Source: Paenarthrobacter sp. DKR-5
GTDB lineage: Bacteria; Actinomycetota; Actinomycetes; Actinomycetales; Micrococcaceae
Direction: 5' to 3'
Length of the DNA stretch: 64,000 bases
NCBI RefSeq assembly: GCF_018531425.1
Contig: NZ_JAHBOI010000004.1
Span: forward strand, 372,001 to 436,000
A program made the position numbers and the translations under genes. Positions 11,956-20,178 of the stretch are shown here, piece by piece; the stretch's first letter is position 1, and each line of letters starts with the position of its first letter. The notes beneath the pieces are model-generated. The model searched no databases, had not been told where the DNA came from, and worked only from the letters and a program-made list of their open reading frames with translations.

Positions 11956-13251
11956 ATGGAAGACGTGATCGTAGTGAGCGGGCCCGCGGTGCTGAACGGC
12001 GCCGTGGAGGTGTCCGGGGCCAAGAACAGCGTGCTCAAGCTGATGGCGGCCACCCTGCTCGCCGAAGGCGTCTCGACGATCGGCAACGTCCCCAACATCC
12101 AGGACGTCTGGATCATGGCTGACCTGCTGCGCCGGCTCGGTGCCGCCGTCGAGTACGACCCCGAGCGCTCCACCGTGGCGATCGACGTGCCGGCTGATCT
12201 GTTGCACCAGGCCGACTACGACCTGGTCCGCGCCATGCGTGCCTCGATTTCCGTGCTGGGACCGCTCGTGGCCCGGTGCCACCAGGCCGAGGTCGCCCTT
12301 CCCGGCGGCGACGCGATCGGCTCCCGCGGCCTGGACATGCACCGGGCGGGGCTGGAGCTGATGGGGGTGTCCATCGCGATTGACCACGGCTACCTCGTCG
12401 CCCGCGCACCGCAGGGCCTGAGCGGGGCGCGCCACGTGCTGGACTTCCCCTCCGTGGGGGCCACCGAGAACCTGATGATGGCCGCCACGCTGGCGCAGGG
12501 AGTGACAGTGATCGAGAACGCGGCGCGCGAGCCCGAGATCGTGGACATCGCGGCAATGCTCAGTTCCATGGGCGCCCGGATCGAGGGCGCCGGGACGAGC
12601 ACGGTCACCATTACCGGTGTCGAGCGGCTGTCCCCGGCGGCGCACGACGTGCTGCCGGACAGGATCGTGGCAGGGACCTGGGCCTTTGCCGCGGCGGTGA
12701 CCGGCGGGACAGTGACCGTCCGGCGCAGCCGGGCGCAGGACCTCGGGGTTGTCCTCGACAAGCTGACGCAGGCCGGCTGCCGGATCAGCATAGAACCCGA
12801 CGGCTTCACCGTTGCCGGGCCTGAGCGGCCGCTGCCGATCAACGTCTCCACGCTGCCGTACCCCGGCTTCCCCACGGACCTGCAGCCGTTCGTGGTCGCG
12901 CTGAACGCCGTCGCCGACGGTTCCGGCATGGTCACCGAGAACGTGTTCGAGGCCCGCTGGGGCTTCACCTCGGAACTGGCCCGCCTCGGCGCCGTGGTCC
13001 GGCTCGACGGCCACCATGCACTGATCAAGGGCGTCGAGCGCCTCTCCGGGGCTCCCGTGGAGGCAAACGACATCAGGGCCGGGGCCGCACTGGTCATCGC
13101 CGGGCTGGTCGCGGACGGCGTCACCGAGGTGCACGGGGTCTCCCACATCGACCGTGGATACGAGCGGTTCGTGGAACACCTGACCGGCCTTGGGGCGCAG
13201 ATTGAACGGCGCGGGCTCAGCAGCGAGCGTGACATGTTCGCCACGCTCTAA
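11956..13251 (+). CDS. murA: UDP-GlcNAc 1-carboxyvinyltransferase, Asp-type
   Basis: 431 residues from ATG 11956. TAGGAT (11943-11948) stands 7 bases before it, as in a leaderless promoter; an ATG at 11947 would lie inside that hexamer. The enzyme transfers enolpyruvate from PEP to UDP-GlcNAc, the first step of peptidoglycan synthesis. Family motifs are present: [12 protein letters not shown] near residue 19 and [21 protein letters not shown]. In that loop the usual Cys (C115 in E. coli) is Asp119 (PGGDAIGSR), a change known from M. tuberculosis, Chlamydia and Borrelia to make the enzyme insensitive to fosfomycin. A strong hairpin follows the stop. Confidence 0.95.
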   Translation: MEDVIVVSGPAVLNGAVEVSGAKNSVLKLMAATLLAEGVSTIGNVPNIQDVWIMADLLRRLGAAVEYDPERSTVAIDVPADLLHQADYDLVRAMRASISVLGPLVARCHQAEVALPGGDAIGSRGLDMHRAGLELMGVSIAIDHGYLVARAPQGLSGARHVLDFPSVGATENLMMAATLAQGVTVIENAAREPEIVDIAAMLSSMGARIEGAGTSTVTITGVERLSPAAHDVLPDRIVAGTWAFAAAVTGGTVTVRRSRAQDLGVVLDKLTQAGCRISIEPDGFTVAGPERPLPINVSTLPYPGFPTDLQPFVVALNAVADGSGMVTENVFEARWGFTSELARLGAVVRLDGHHALIKGVERLSGAPVEANDIRAGAALVIAGLVADGVTEVHGVSHIDRGYERFVEHLTGLGAQIERRGLSSERDMFATL

Positions 13252-13266
13252 AGCGCATTAAACACA

Positions 13267-13296
13267 ATGATCCCCGGTTCGAAAACCGGGGATCAT
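13267..13296 (+). terminator. Terminator hairpin between murA and cspA
   Basis: ATGATCCCCGGTT (13267-13279) and its exact complement AACCGGGGATCAT (13284-13296) enclose a CGAA loop, giving a perfect 13-bp stem 15 bases after the murA stop. There is only a short AATTT afterwards. Because murA and the cold-shock gene converge, it can end transcription from either side. Confidence 0.8.
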
Positions 13297-13310
13297 CAAT
13301 TTGCACACCC

Positions 13311-13327
13311 GGCTCCGAGGCGGAGCC
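13311..13327 (-). terminator. Second small hairpin after the cold-shock gene
   Basis: GGCTCCG-AGG-CGGAGCC is a perfect 7-bp stem with a 3-base loop, 19 bases beyond the stop of the cold-shock gene on the minus strand. No T-run is visible. It probably works with the larger 13267-13296 stem. Confidence 0.5.
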
Positions 13328-13346
13328 AGGTCAGCGCGGGAATTAC

Positions 13347-13550
13347 TTAGAGAACGGTCACACCGGTGGCCTGCGGGCCCTTGGCGCCCTGACCGATCTC
13401 GAACTGCACACGCTGGTTCTCGTCGAGGGTCTTGAAACCGCCGGTCTGAATCTCAGAGTAGTGAACAAACACATCGCCGTCAGAGTCATCGGGAGTGATG
13501 AAGCCGAAGCCCTTTTCAGCGTTGAACCACTTTACGGTTCCCTGTGCCAT
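13347..13550 (-). CDS. cspA: Cold-shock protein, CspA family
   Basis: 67 residues, the usual single cold-shock domain. It binds single-stranded RNA/DNA through the RNP1-like KGFGFI (residues 13-18) and RNP2-like VFVHY (27-31) motifs. Such proteins melt mRNA structure and are often abundant even at normal temperature. The start is preceded by AGGAG at a good distance. The long leader with a stem-loop at 13580-13606 is discussed separately. The gene converges with murA. Confidence 0.95.
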   Translation of the reverse strand: MAQGTVKWFNAEKGFGFITPDDSDGDVFVHYSEIQTGGFKTLDENQRVQFEIGQGAKGPQATGVTVL

Positions 13551-13579
13551 TTAATTTCTCCTCATAATGGATCTTTTTT

Positions 13580-13606
13580 AAGACCCACGCACCGTGCGTA
13601 AGTCTT
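13580..13606 (-). promoter_or_regulatory. Stem-loop in the cold-shock gene leader
   Basis: AAGAC-CC-ACGCAC (13580-13592), one base, then GTGCGT-AA-GTCTT (13594-13606) form an 11-pair imperfect stem about 30 bases upstream of the cspA start, between the probable promoter and the ribosome site. CspA-family mRNAs commonly have long structured 5' leaders that regulate translation with temperature. The pairing is visible; the regulatory role is inferred. Confidence 0.5.
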
Positions 13607-13915
13607 GGGTTACTGAAGCGAGAAGAACCTGAACGGCCGGTGTCGGCCGTGGCCGGAACCGTTCCCCCAGAGAGCTTCACGCTCGCAACATGTCTCGCGA
13701 GCATGAATTCACACATACACAAAGACTTTGAATAGCTTGTCATGCCGTGCAGGACTGGTCAACGGAAGAACCGCGGATTCATCCAAATGTTAATCAAAAT
13801 CCGTTTGGGACCGCCCTTTCGGGGTTTTTCGGCCCTTTCGGAGCCGGCCGGAAGGGTATATGCGGCCCAGCCGGGCCGCGGCAGCCGGAGGCGCCCGGTA
13901 CTGCCGAATAGCGCT
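13607..13915. other. Gap upstream of cspA and downstream of nucS
   Basis: No credible gene. It should contain the cspA promoter on the minus strand, which I could not place with confidence. It also holds a GCGGCCC-AGCC-GGGCCGC hairpin (13862-13879), probably ending nucS, and two CCGAAAGG-like stem-loops between 13810 and 13845. The part around 13690-13800 is more AT-rich than the flanks, as expected for a promoter. Confidence 0.5.
13862..13879 (-). terminator. Hairpin after nucS
   Basis: GCGGCCC-AGCC-GGGCCGC is a perfect 7-bp GC stem with a 4-base loop, 37 bases past the nucS stop in the direction of nucS transcription. It lacks a clear U-run, so it is a candidate only. Confidence 0.4.
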
Positions 13916-14611
13916 TTAGAAGAGGCGTGATTCGATGTCGTCCACGCCGCGCATCGCGTCGTAGTCGAGGGTGAGGCAGTCGATGCCTCGGTCGGTGGCG
14001 AGCACGCGCGCCTGAGGCTTGATCTGCTGGGCGGCGAACACCCCGCGGACCGGGGCAAGCAGCGGGTCGCGGTTGAGCAGGTCAAGGTAGCGGGTGAGCT
14101 GCTCCACGCCGTCGATGTCCCCGCGCCGCTTCAGTTCGACCGCGACCGTCCGGCCGTCGGCGTCCCGGGCGAGGATGTCGACCGGACCGATGGCGGTGGC
14201 GTATTCGCGCCGGATGAGGGTGTAGCCCTCGCCGAGGCGGTGGATCTGTTCGGCGAGCAGCCGCTGCAAGTCCGCCTCCACTCCGTCCTTGATCAGGCCG
14301 GGATCGGTGCCAAGCTCGTGGGAGGTGTCATGGATGGCCTCGTGGATGTTGATGACCAGCTTGTCGTCGCTCTTGCCAGCCTGTACCACCCAGACCTCGC
14401 TGACGCCGTCCGCCGCGTCCGCCTCCGACGGGTCGGTGACCCGGAGAGTGGCGGGCGGGCTCATCCAGTTCAGCGGCTTGTAGGAGCCGCCGTCGGAATG
14501 GACCAGGACCGAGCCGTCCGCCTTGACCAGCAGCAGCCTCGTGGCAAGCGGGAGGTGCGCGCGGAGGCGGCCGACATAATCAACTGAGCACTTGGCAATG
14601 ACGAGACGCAC
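13916..14611 (-). CDS. nucS: Mismatch-specific endonuclease NucS (EndoMS)
   Basis: 231 residues from GTG 14611 ([16 protein letters not shown]). This start is favoured because TAAAGT (14619-14624, minus strand) stands 7 bases upstream, and because family members begin the same way; an in-frame GTG at 14620 overlaps that hexamer. The C-terminal nuclease domain shows [20 protein letters not shown], the D...ExK metal site, then the [14 protein letters not shown] segment. The extreme C-terminus, DDIESRLF, looks like the beta-clamp-binding tail. NucS cuts both strands at mismatches and stands in for MutS/MutL in many Actinobacteria. Confidence 0.95.
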   Translation of the reverse strand: MRLVIAKCSVDYVGRLRAHLPLATRLLLVKADGSVLVHSDGGSYKPLNWMSPPATLRVTDPSEADAADGVSEVWVVQAGKSDDKLVINIHEAIHDTSHELGTDPGLIKDGVEADLQRLLAEQIHRLGEGYTLIRREYATAIGPVDILARDADGRTVAVELKRRGDIDGVEQLTRYLDLLNRDPLLAPVRGVFAAQQIKPQARVLATDRGIDCLTLDYDAMRGVDDIESRLF

Positions 14612-14697
14612 AGAGAGCACTTTACCGTCTGCGGGGGCGCCGACCCGACCGCGGGCGCCGGCCGCGGCAACCCGGAGCCGTGAGGCAGAATGGGTAA

Positions 14698-15030
14698 ATG
14701 CCCCGCTCCAACCGACCCCGCCGCGCTGCCGACAACGGCACGCGCAGCAAGTGGGGTCCGGTGCCCGAACTGGACCTGGAGCGGGCCCGCGCCGGCTTTC
14801 CCCGCCGCGAAAGTGCGCCCGACGGCGAATGGTCCGTGCGGACCATCACCGCCCGGAACGCCGCCAAGGAGTACCGCTGTCCCGGCTGTGAGCAGATCAT
14901 CGCCCCCGGAACGGCACATCTGGTGGTGTGGCAGGAGGACTCCCTGTTCGGCTCCGAGACAGCGCTGGCCGACCGCCGGCACTGGCATGAGCGCTGCTGG
15001 CGCACCCGGCGGTTCGGCTACCGCCGATAA
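14698..15030 (+). CDS. Conserved actinobacterial zinc-ribbon-like protein
   Basis: 110 residues. The N-terminus is basic and disordered-looking; the C-terminal half has CPGCEQII, then HLVVW and HWHERCW, so two Cys, His and Cys could bind one zinc. Homologues in other actinobacteria are often labelled ATP/GTP-binding protein, but I see no P-loop and do not support that name. The function is unknown. CAGAAT (14686-14691) lies 6 bases before the ATG, so the mRNA may be leaderless. It is divergent from nucS, with promoters sharing 86 bases. Confidence 0.7.
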   Translation: MPRSNRPRRAADNGTRSKWGPVPELDLERARAGFPRRESAPDGEWSVRTITARNAAKEYRCPGCEQIIAPGTAHLVVWQEDSLFGSETALADRRHWHERCWRTRRFGYRR

Positions 15031-15039
15031 GATCGGTGC

Positions 15040-15825
15040 ATGACTTTCGATCCCTCCGCTTTCGACTGGACCGAGCCGGCCGAGCCGACCGAGATCCGTG
15101 CCGCCACCGTGCTCCCGGCACGGCGCGAGAACATCGAGCTGCACACAGCGGACGGACTGACCCTGGTGGGGGAACTGGCGCTGCCGGAGGACGCCGAGCC
15201 CAAGGCGACCCTGGTGACGCTGCACCCGCTGCCCACCCATGGCGGCTTCATGGACTCGCATGTCTTCCGCAAGGCCTCCTACCGGCTGCCCGCGCTGGCT
15301 GACATCGCGGTGCTGCGGTTCAATACCCGCGGCACGTCCTCGCCGCGCGGGCAAAGCCAGGGCCGTTTCGAGGAAGGGGTGGGGGAGCGCGCGGACCTCG
15401 AGGCCGCGGTCCGGTTCGCCGCCGGCCGTTCGCTGCCGCACCTGTGGCTGGTGGGCTGGTCCTTCGGCACCGAGCTGGTGCTCAAGTACGGGGCGCTCGA
15501 GCCGGCCGCGCCGCTGGTGGACGGGGCGGTGCTGCTGTCCCCGCCGCTGCACCGTGCCGGGGACAGCGACCTGGACCTGTGGGCGCACTCGGGCAAGCCG
15601 ATGACAGTGCTGGTGCCCGAATTCGATGACTACCTGCAGCCCGCCGAGGCGCAGGAGCGTTTCGCCCGGGTTCCGCAGGCAAAGGTCATCGGCGTGGACG
15701 GGGCGAAGCACCTGTGGGTGGGGGAGAAGTACGCCTCGCGCGCGCTGGCGGAAATTGTCCGGGCCACCGGCGGGAACCCGGACCTGCCCGCAACCTGGGC
15801 CGGCAAAGTCAGCTCGGCTGCGTAA
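15040..15825 (+). CDS. Alpha/beta-hydrolase fold protein
   Basis: 261 residues, soluble. A typical fold order is seen: the LHPLPTHGG oxyanion loop near residue 67, FNTRGTSSPRG after the next strand, nucleophile elbow VGWSFGTEL near 141, an Asp in VLVPEFDDYL, and the His in GAKHLWVG near 228. It is most like small hydrolases of the YtmA/dienelactone type; the substrate is unknown. TAAGAT (15028-15033) is 6 bases before the ATG, suggesting its own leaderless promoter although the preceding gene ends only 9 bases upstream. Confidence 0.75.
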   Translation: MTFDPSAFDWTEPAEPTEIRAATVLPARRENIELHTADGLTLVGELALPEDAEPKATLVTLHPLPTHGGFMDSHVFRKASYRLPALADIAVLRFNTRGTSSPRGQSQGRFEEGVGERADLEAAVRFAAGRSLPHLWLVGWSFGTELVLKYGALEPAAPLVDGAVLLSPPLHRAGDSDLDLWAHSGKPMTVLVPEFDDYLQPAEAQERFARVPQAKVIGVDGAKHLWVGEKYASRALAEIVRATGGNPDLPATWAGKVSSAA

Positions 15826-15862
15826 GAGGCCGAACGGCAGCGGGCCGGATGCCCGCTACGGC

Positions 15863-17161
15863 CTACTGCTGGTCCTGGCGGGCGATGAAGACTTCCTTGA
15901 GCAGCAGCAGCACAGCCGCCGCCGTCGGGATCGCGATCAGCGCGCCCAGCACACCGAGCAGGCTGCCGCCCGCGATCACGGAGATCACCGCGACCGAGCC
16001 GGGCACTGCGACGGCGCGTTGCATGATGCGCGGCGAGACGAAGTAGGCCTCGAACTGCAGGTAGGCGAAGTAGAGGATGGCGAAGAACAACGCCGTCTGC
16101 CAGCCCGCCGTCAGGCTGACCAGGCTTACCGTGACGCCGGCGATGACGCCGCCGACGAGCGGAATGAAGGCCAGCAGCGCGACGACGAACGCCAGCAGCG
16201 AGCTGAAGGGCACATTGAGGAAGGTCATCACGATGAAGGCGAAGGTCGCGTTCAGCACCGCCACGACGGCCTGGCCCATCACGTAGTTGCCGACGCCGGC
16301 GGTGATTTCCTCGGAGAGCTTTTCCACGCGGGCCCGGCGCGAGCGCGGCGCCAGACGGTAGGCCCATTTCTTCATCGACGGCAGGGCGGCAAGGAAGTAC
16401 AGGCTCAGCACCAGCACGACGAGGGCGCCGAAGAGCCCGTTGGCAATGGTGGTGCCGACGCCGAGCACGCCGCCGGCGATGCCGCCCACCGCCGCGGAGT
16501 TCTGCAGGAACTTGTTCAGCTCCTCACCGACGCGCTGGCTGACATGGAACTGGCTGTCCGCGGACTTGAAGAAGTCCGAGGCGAGGAAGTCGTTGATCCA
16601 GGTGGGTGCCTTTTCCACCAGCTGGGAGGTCTGGTCGATGATGGTGGGGATCAGAGTGGCGAAGAATCCAGCCACCAGGCCCAGCAGGACCAGCAGGGTG
16701 AGCGCGATACCCGCGGGCCGCGGGACCTTGCGGGCCTCGAGCCAGCGCACGACCGGGTCCAGTCCGAGCGCAATGAAGAGAGCAGCGAGGATCCACAGCA
16801 ACAGCTGCGTGGTGCTGGTCATGATGAAGTAGAGCATCAGGGCCGCGCCCACGCCTACGGCGGCCATGAAGCCCAGGTAAATGGGGTTCTGCAGCGAGAC
16901 CTTGGTATGGCCGCCTTGCTGCAGGCCGGGGATGTCGACGGCGACATGTTCGGCGCCGGAGCCGTCCCCCACGGGCGGCATCTCGAAGCGGATCCGGGGC
17001 TGGGCGCCGGGAATCGGGCGGCGGAGCTTGATCAGGACGCTGTCGAAGACTCCGGGCTTGGCGTGCGGATGGCCCTCGTGGGCGGCATGCTCCTGAGCTG
17101 CGGGCGCCGGACCGGCTTGGCCGTGCCGGTCGCCGTCATGGGGGCTGTTCTCGCTCGTCAA
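15863..17161 (-). CDS. AI-2E transporter family permease
   Basis: 432 residues. A His-rich hydrophilic N-terminus of about 90 residues precedes seven or eight membrane helices with the PerM/TqsA layout: two helices, a soluble stretch (FFATLIPTIIDQTSQLVEKA onward), then a helix cluster including LLAFVVALLAFIPLVGGVIAG. Family members have been proposed as autoinducer-2 exporters or Na+/H+ antiporters; the real substrate here is unknown. The frame starts at TTG 17161; a later start is possible since no strong ribosome site is seen. It is convergent with the 15040 hydrolase gene. Confidence 0.75.
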   Translation of the reverse strand: MTSENSPHDGDRHGQAGPAPAAQEHAAHEGHPHAKPGVFDSVLIKLRRPIPGAQPRIRFEMPPVGDGSGAEHVAVDIPGLQQGGHTKVSLQNPIYLGFMAAVGVGAALMLYFIMTSTTQLLLWILAALFIALGLDPVVRWLEARKVPRPAGIALTLLVLLGLVAGFFATLIPTIIDQTSQLVEKAPTWINDFLASDFFKSADSQFHVSQRVGEELNKFLQNSAAVGGIAGGVLGVGTTIANGLFGALVVLVLSLYFLAALPSMKKWAYRLAPRSRRARVEKLSEEITAGVGNYVMGQAVVAVLNATFAFIVMTFLNVPFSSLLAFVVALLAFIPLVGGVIAGVTVSLVSLTAGWQTALFFAILYFAYLQFEAYFVSPRIMQRAVAVPGSVAVISVIAGGSLLGVLGALIAIPTAAAVLLLLKEVFIARQDQQ

Positions 17162-17353
17162 CTGTTTCGCTGCCTTTGCATCTTCAGTCGGGTGGCGCCC
17201 GGGCGCCGCGGCATCGGCCCGCGCAGGCGGCCCAATCCCGCCAGAGTATCAGCCGGTCCCGGCGCCGGTGCGGAGGGCCCGCGGGCGCCGGCGAACGGCC
17301 CCAACTAACAGCAAAGTAACAAAACCGTTACCATTGATAGGTCCCGCCGACGA

Positions 17354-19078
17354 ATGATAGGTATTTTTGTGCGCACCAGACTTCCAGTTGCCCTGGCCCT
17401 CGTGGGCCTCGTGCTCCTTATCCTGGGGATCGGCCAACGTACGTGGTGGACCCCGGCCGATACTGTTACCGCTGCGTCCCCGAAGGACGCCAAGGCCGCC
17501 CCGCTGACCGTCATCGACGGCGCCACCCGCGACGTGCGCTCCGGCACCGTCACGGTGACTGTCAAGGCCCCCGGCAGTTTCGTTGTCGCCGCCGGGCGCA
17601 CCGACGACGTCAATGCCTGGGTTGACGGCGCCGCGCACAACACCATGACCGGCGCCTCGGCGGACCTGAAGTCGCTGCAGGAGAAGTACACGGCCGGTGA
17701 CGCCAAGGCACCCAACCCTTCCGGCGCCGACCTCTGGGAACATGAGGAGTCGGGCAACGGCGAGCTCAAGTACACCTGGAACCTGCCCGCGGACGGCAAC
17801 TGGTCGCTGCTGGTCGCCTCCGACGGAACAGCTCCGGCCCCGTCGGACATTTCGGTGACCTGGCCCAACGACAATTCCACCCCCTGGGCCGTGCCGCTGA
17901 TCGTGCTCGGCGTGATCGCCCTGCTCGCCGGCATCGCCCTCTTCCTGCTCGGCCGCCGTGGCGGAGGCCCCCGGCGCGGTAACGGCGGCCGCGCTGCCTC
18001 CGGTGCGCCGCGCACTGCATCCGGTCCCGGCGCTGCATCCGGTCCCGGCACCGGGGGGTCCGCACCCAGCGCGTTCAGCGTCCGCCGGGCCGCAGCCGGG
18101 GGAGCGCTTGCCCTGGTGCTCGGCGGCACCACCCTGGGCGGTTCCGTGGCGCAGGCTGCCACCACGCCCGCGCCGTCCCCGTCCGCCGCCAGCCCGGCTC
18201 CCGCCGCTCCCGTCGTGACCGACAGCCAGCTCGCGCGCATCCTTGAGCAGACGGCAGGGGTCGTGGCCAAGGCCGACGCCGCCAAGGATGCCGGGCAGCT
18301 CAAGCCCCGGGTTGCCGGGGTGGCGCTGGAGACCCGGTCCGCGAACTACAAGATCCGGTCCAAGGTCGGCAGCTACCAGCCGGCGGCCCCCGTCTCGGCC
18401 ACGAAGCTGCTCACCAGCGTGATCAGCACCAAGCGTGAGTGGCCGCGCGACGTCGTCGCCGTCACGCAGGGCCCGAACAACACGGTGCCGCAGTTGTTGA
18501 CCCTGGAGCAGACCGGCCCCCGCGAGAACTACCAGCTGGTGGGTGCCTCGCCGTTGCTGCCGGGCATGACCTTTCCGAACGCCAAGCCGGAGGGTGCCGA
18601 CGTGCTGCAGCCCGGTGATGCCGCCGGCTTGAAGATTTCGGCCAAGCAGGCTCTTGACGGACTGGGGGACAGGCTGACTTCGGCCGGAAGCTCCTGGGCG
18701 GACAAGATTGCCGACAACGCCTATGTGAAGGACACGCTCTCCTACGAGCAGGCTCTGGTCAAGAGCACCGCCAACGGCAAGCTCAGCTTCAGCCACAAGC
18801 CAGTGGAAAAGGACACGCGCGTCTTCCGCACCGCCGACGGCGGGGCCCTCGTGGTGGGGCACCTTGAGTTCGGCATTGACGGCACTCCGAAGAATTCCGG
18901 CGACAAGCTCGTGGTGAACGACGACGCCGCGGCGCTGGCCGGTGCGAAGGAAAGCACCACCGGCATGGAGCTCACCTTCGGTGAGTCAGTGATGGTGTAC
19001 GTCCCGCCGGCCGGTTCCAACGACAAGCTCCAGGTTGTCGGCGCAACGCGCGGCCTGGCCGGAGCCAAGTTCAAGTAG
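17354..19078 (+). CDS. Unknown membrane protein with two extracytoplasmic domains
   Basis: 574 residues that I do not recognise. Three hydrophobic segments are visible: about 9-28 (signal anchor), 178-199 and 245-268. They are separated by a first folded region (30-175), a short Arg/Gly-rich cytoplasmic linker (GRRGGGPRRG) and a large C-terminal region (275-574) rich in Thr, Lys and Ala. The third segment ends in SVAQAATTPAP, which looks like a signal-peptide cleavage site, so the protein may be a fusion of two secreted units. ATG 17354 or GTG 17369 could be the start. A strong terminator follows. Confidence 0.6.
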   Translation: MIGIFVRTRLPVALALVGLVLLILGIGQRTWWTPADTVTAASPKDAKAAPLTVIDGATRDVRSGTVTVTVKAPGSFVVAAGRTDDVNAWVDGAAHNTMTGASADLKSLQEKYTAGDAKAPNPSGADLWEHEESGNGELKYTWNLPADGNWSLLVASDGTAPAPSDISVTWPNDNSTPWAVPLIVLGVIALLAGIALFLLGRRGGGPRRGNGGRAASGAPRTASGPGAASGPGTGGSAPSAFSVRRAAAGGALALVLGGTTLGGSVAQAATTPAPSPSAASPAPAAPVVTDSQLARILEQTAGVVAKADAAKDAGQLKPRVAGVALETRSANYKIRSKVGSYQPAAPVSATKLLTSVISTKREWPRDVVAVTQGPNNTVPQLLTLEQTGPRENYQLVGASPLLPGMTFPNAKPEGADVLQPGDAAGLKISAKQALDGLGDRLTSAGSSWADKIADNAYVKDTLSYEQALVKSTANGKLSFSHKPVEKDTRVFRTADGGALVVGHLEFGIDGTPKNSGDKLVVNDDAAALAGAKESTTGMELTFGESVMVYVPPAGSNDKLQVVGATRGLAGAKFK

Positions 19079-19110
19079 GCAGTCCGGACCCGTCGCTGGA
19101 TGCGGCGCGG

Positions 19111-19148
19111 CAGAAGGGCGGTCCGGAGGTATCCGGGCCGCCCTTCTG
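19111..19148 (+). terminator. Terminator after the unknown membrane protein gene
   Basis: CAGAAGGGCGG (19111-19121) pairs with CCGCCCTTCTG (19138-19148). Inside it CCGGA and TCCGG (19123-19127, 19132-19136) continue the stem around a GGTA loop. With one T/G pair this makes a 17-pair stem. It begins 32 bases after the stop and ends 15 bases before the next ATG. Confidence 0.8.
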
Positions 19149-19162
19149 GGTAGAGTGGGAGC

Positions 19163-20122
19163 ATGAGCGTGCCCGGATCCCGTCCTGCCAATCCTGCTGC
19201 CGCGTCGGCCTCGTTGAACCTGCGCGGAGCGGTCGACCTGTCCTCCCTGAAGACCCCGCGCACGCCGGCCTCCGCGCCTGCCGCCGGCGAGGCCCCGGGA
19301 GGCAGCGGTCCGGTCGAGGTGACCGAGCAGAACTTCCCTGACCTGGTCCAGCTCTCCAACCGCGTCCCCGTGGTGATGAACCTCTGGGCGCCCGTGTCGC
19401 CGCAGAGCTCGCAGTTGACGGACGTCCTGCAGAAGGTGGCCGACGAGAACCCGGGACGGATCCTGGTCGGCAGCGTCGACGCGCAGGCTTTCCCCCAGAT
19501 TGCCCAGGCCTTCCAGGCGCAGAGCGTGCCGACGGTAGTGGCGGTCCTCAAGGGCCAGCCGGTGCCGCTGTTCCAGGGACCCGTGCCGGAGGAGCAGATC
19601 CGCAGCTTCTTCGCGGAGCTGCTCAAGGTTGCCGAGGCCAACGGGGTCTCCGGCACGCTGGACGAAGCGCCGGCCGGCGGGGAGGAACAGCCGGCACCGC
19701 TGCCGCCGCTGCACCAGGACGCCTATGACGCAATCGAGGCGGGGGACTGGGCCGGGGCTGCGGAGGCCTACCGGAAGGCCCTGGCCGAACAGCCCGCGGA
19801 TGCGGACGCCAAAGCCGGCCTGGCCCAGGTGCAGCTGATGCAGCGGGTGGAGCAGGTCTCGGCGCAGGACGCCGCGGCGCTGCGCACCGCCGCCGCCGAA
19901 CAGCCCGATGACCTGCAAACCCAGCTCAGTGTGGCGGACCTGGACCTCGTCGGCGGCCACGTGGAGGACGCGCTGGACCGCCTGGTCGGCTTCATCGCCC
20001 GCAATTTCGGCCCGGAGCGTGAGACGGTGCGGCTGCGGCTGCTGGAGCTGTTCGACGTCGTCGGAGGATCGGACCCCCGGGTCGCCAAGGCGCGCGCTGC
20101 TCTCGCGCGGGCCCTGTTCTAA
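19163..20122 (+). CDS. YbbN/CnoX-like thioredoxin-TPR protein without CxxC
   Basis: 319 residues: a Ser/Ala/Pro-rich N-terminus, a thioredoxin-fold domain (about 50-160, with VPVVMNLWAPVSP and QSVPTVVAVLKGQPV) and a C-terminal TPR-like helical region (about 180-318). The active-site position reads SPQS (S79 and S82), so it cannot do disulfide exchange. Proteins of this type act as chaperedoxin-like holdases or co-chaperones. TAGAGT (19151-19156) is 6 bases before the ATG, again a leaderless layout. An orthologue sits near nucS in mycobacteria (Rv1324 region). Confidence 0.8.
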   Translation: MSVPGSRPANPAAASASLNLRGAVDLSSLKTPRTPASAPAAGEAPGGSGPVEVTEQNFPDLVQLSNRVPVVMNLWAPVSPQSSQLTDVLQKVADENPGRILVGSVDAQAFPQIAQAFQAQSVPTVVAVLKGQPVPLFQGPVPEEQIRSFFAELLKVAEANGVSGTLDEAPAGGEEQPAPLPPLHQDAYDAIEAGDWAGAAEAYRKALAEQPADADAKAGLAQVQLMQRVEQVSAQDAAALRTAAAEQPDDLQTQLSVADLDLVGGHVEDALDRLVGFIARNFGPERETVRLRLLELFDVVGGSDPRVAKARAALARALF

Positions 20123-20161
20123 GCGGCCCGCAGCACCCCTCGGGAATGCGGGAGCGGCCGC
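20123..20161 (+). terminator. Hairpin after the YbbN-like gene
   Basis: GCGGCC (20123-20128) pairs with GGCCGC (20156-20161) and CGCA (20129-20132) with TGCG (20147-20150), with a 5-base bulge on the right arm. It starts 1 base after the stop. It lacks a T-run, and the next promoter hexamer follows within 10 bases. Confidence 0.45.
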
Positions 20162-20178
20162 CAGTGTTAGCGTGAACT

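Noticed and set aside
13800-13850. CCCTTTCGGGG followed by TTTTT on the plus strand, read as a terminator
   Set aside because: No plus-strand gene runs toward it; the neighbouring genes lie on the minus strand. The stem is only 3-4 pairs.
14698-15030. ATP/GTP-binding annotation for the zinc-ribbon-like protein
   Set aside because: There is no P-loop or other nucleotide motif; only the Cys/His metal pattern is visible.
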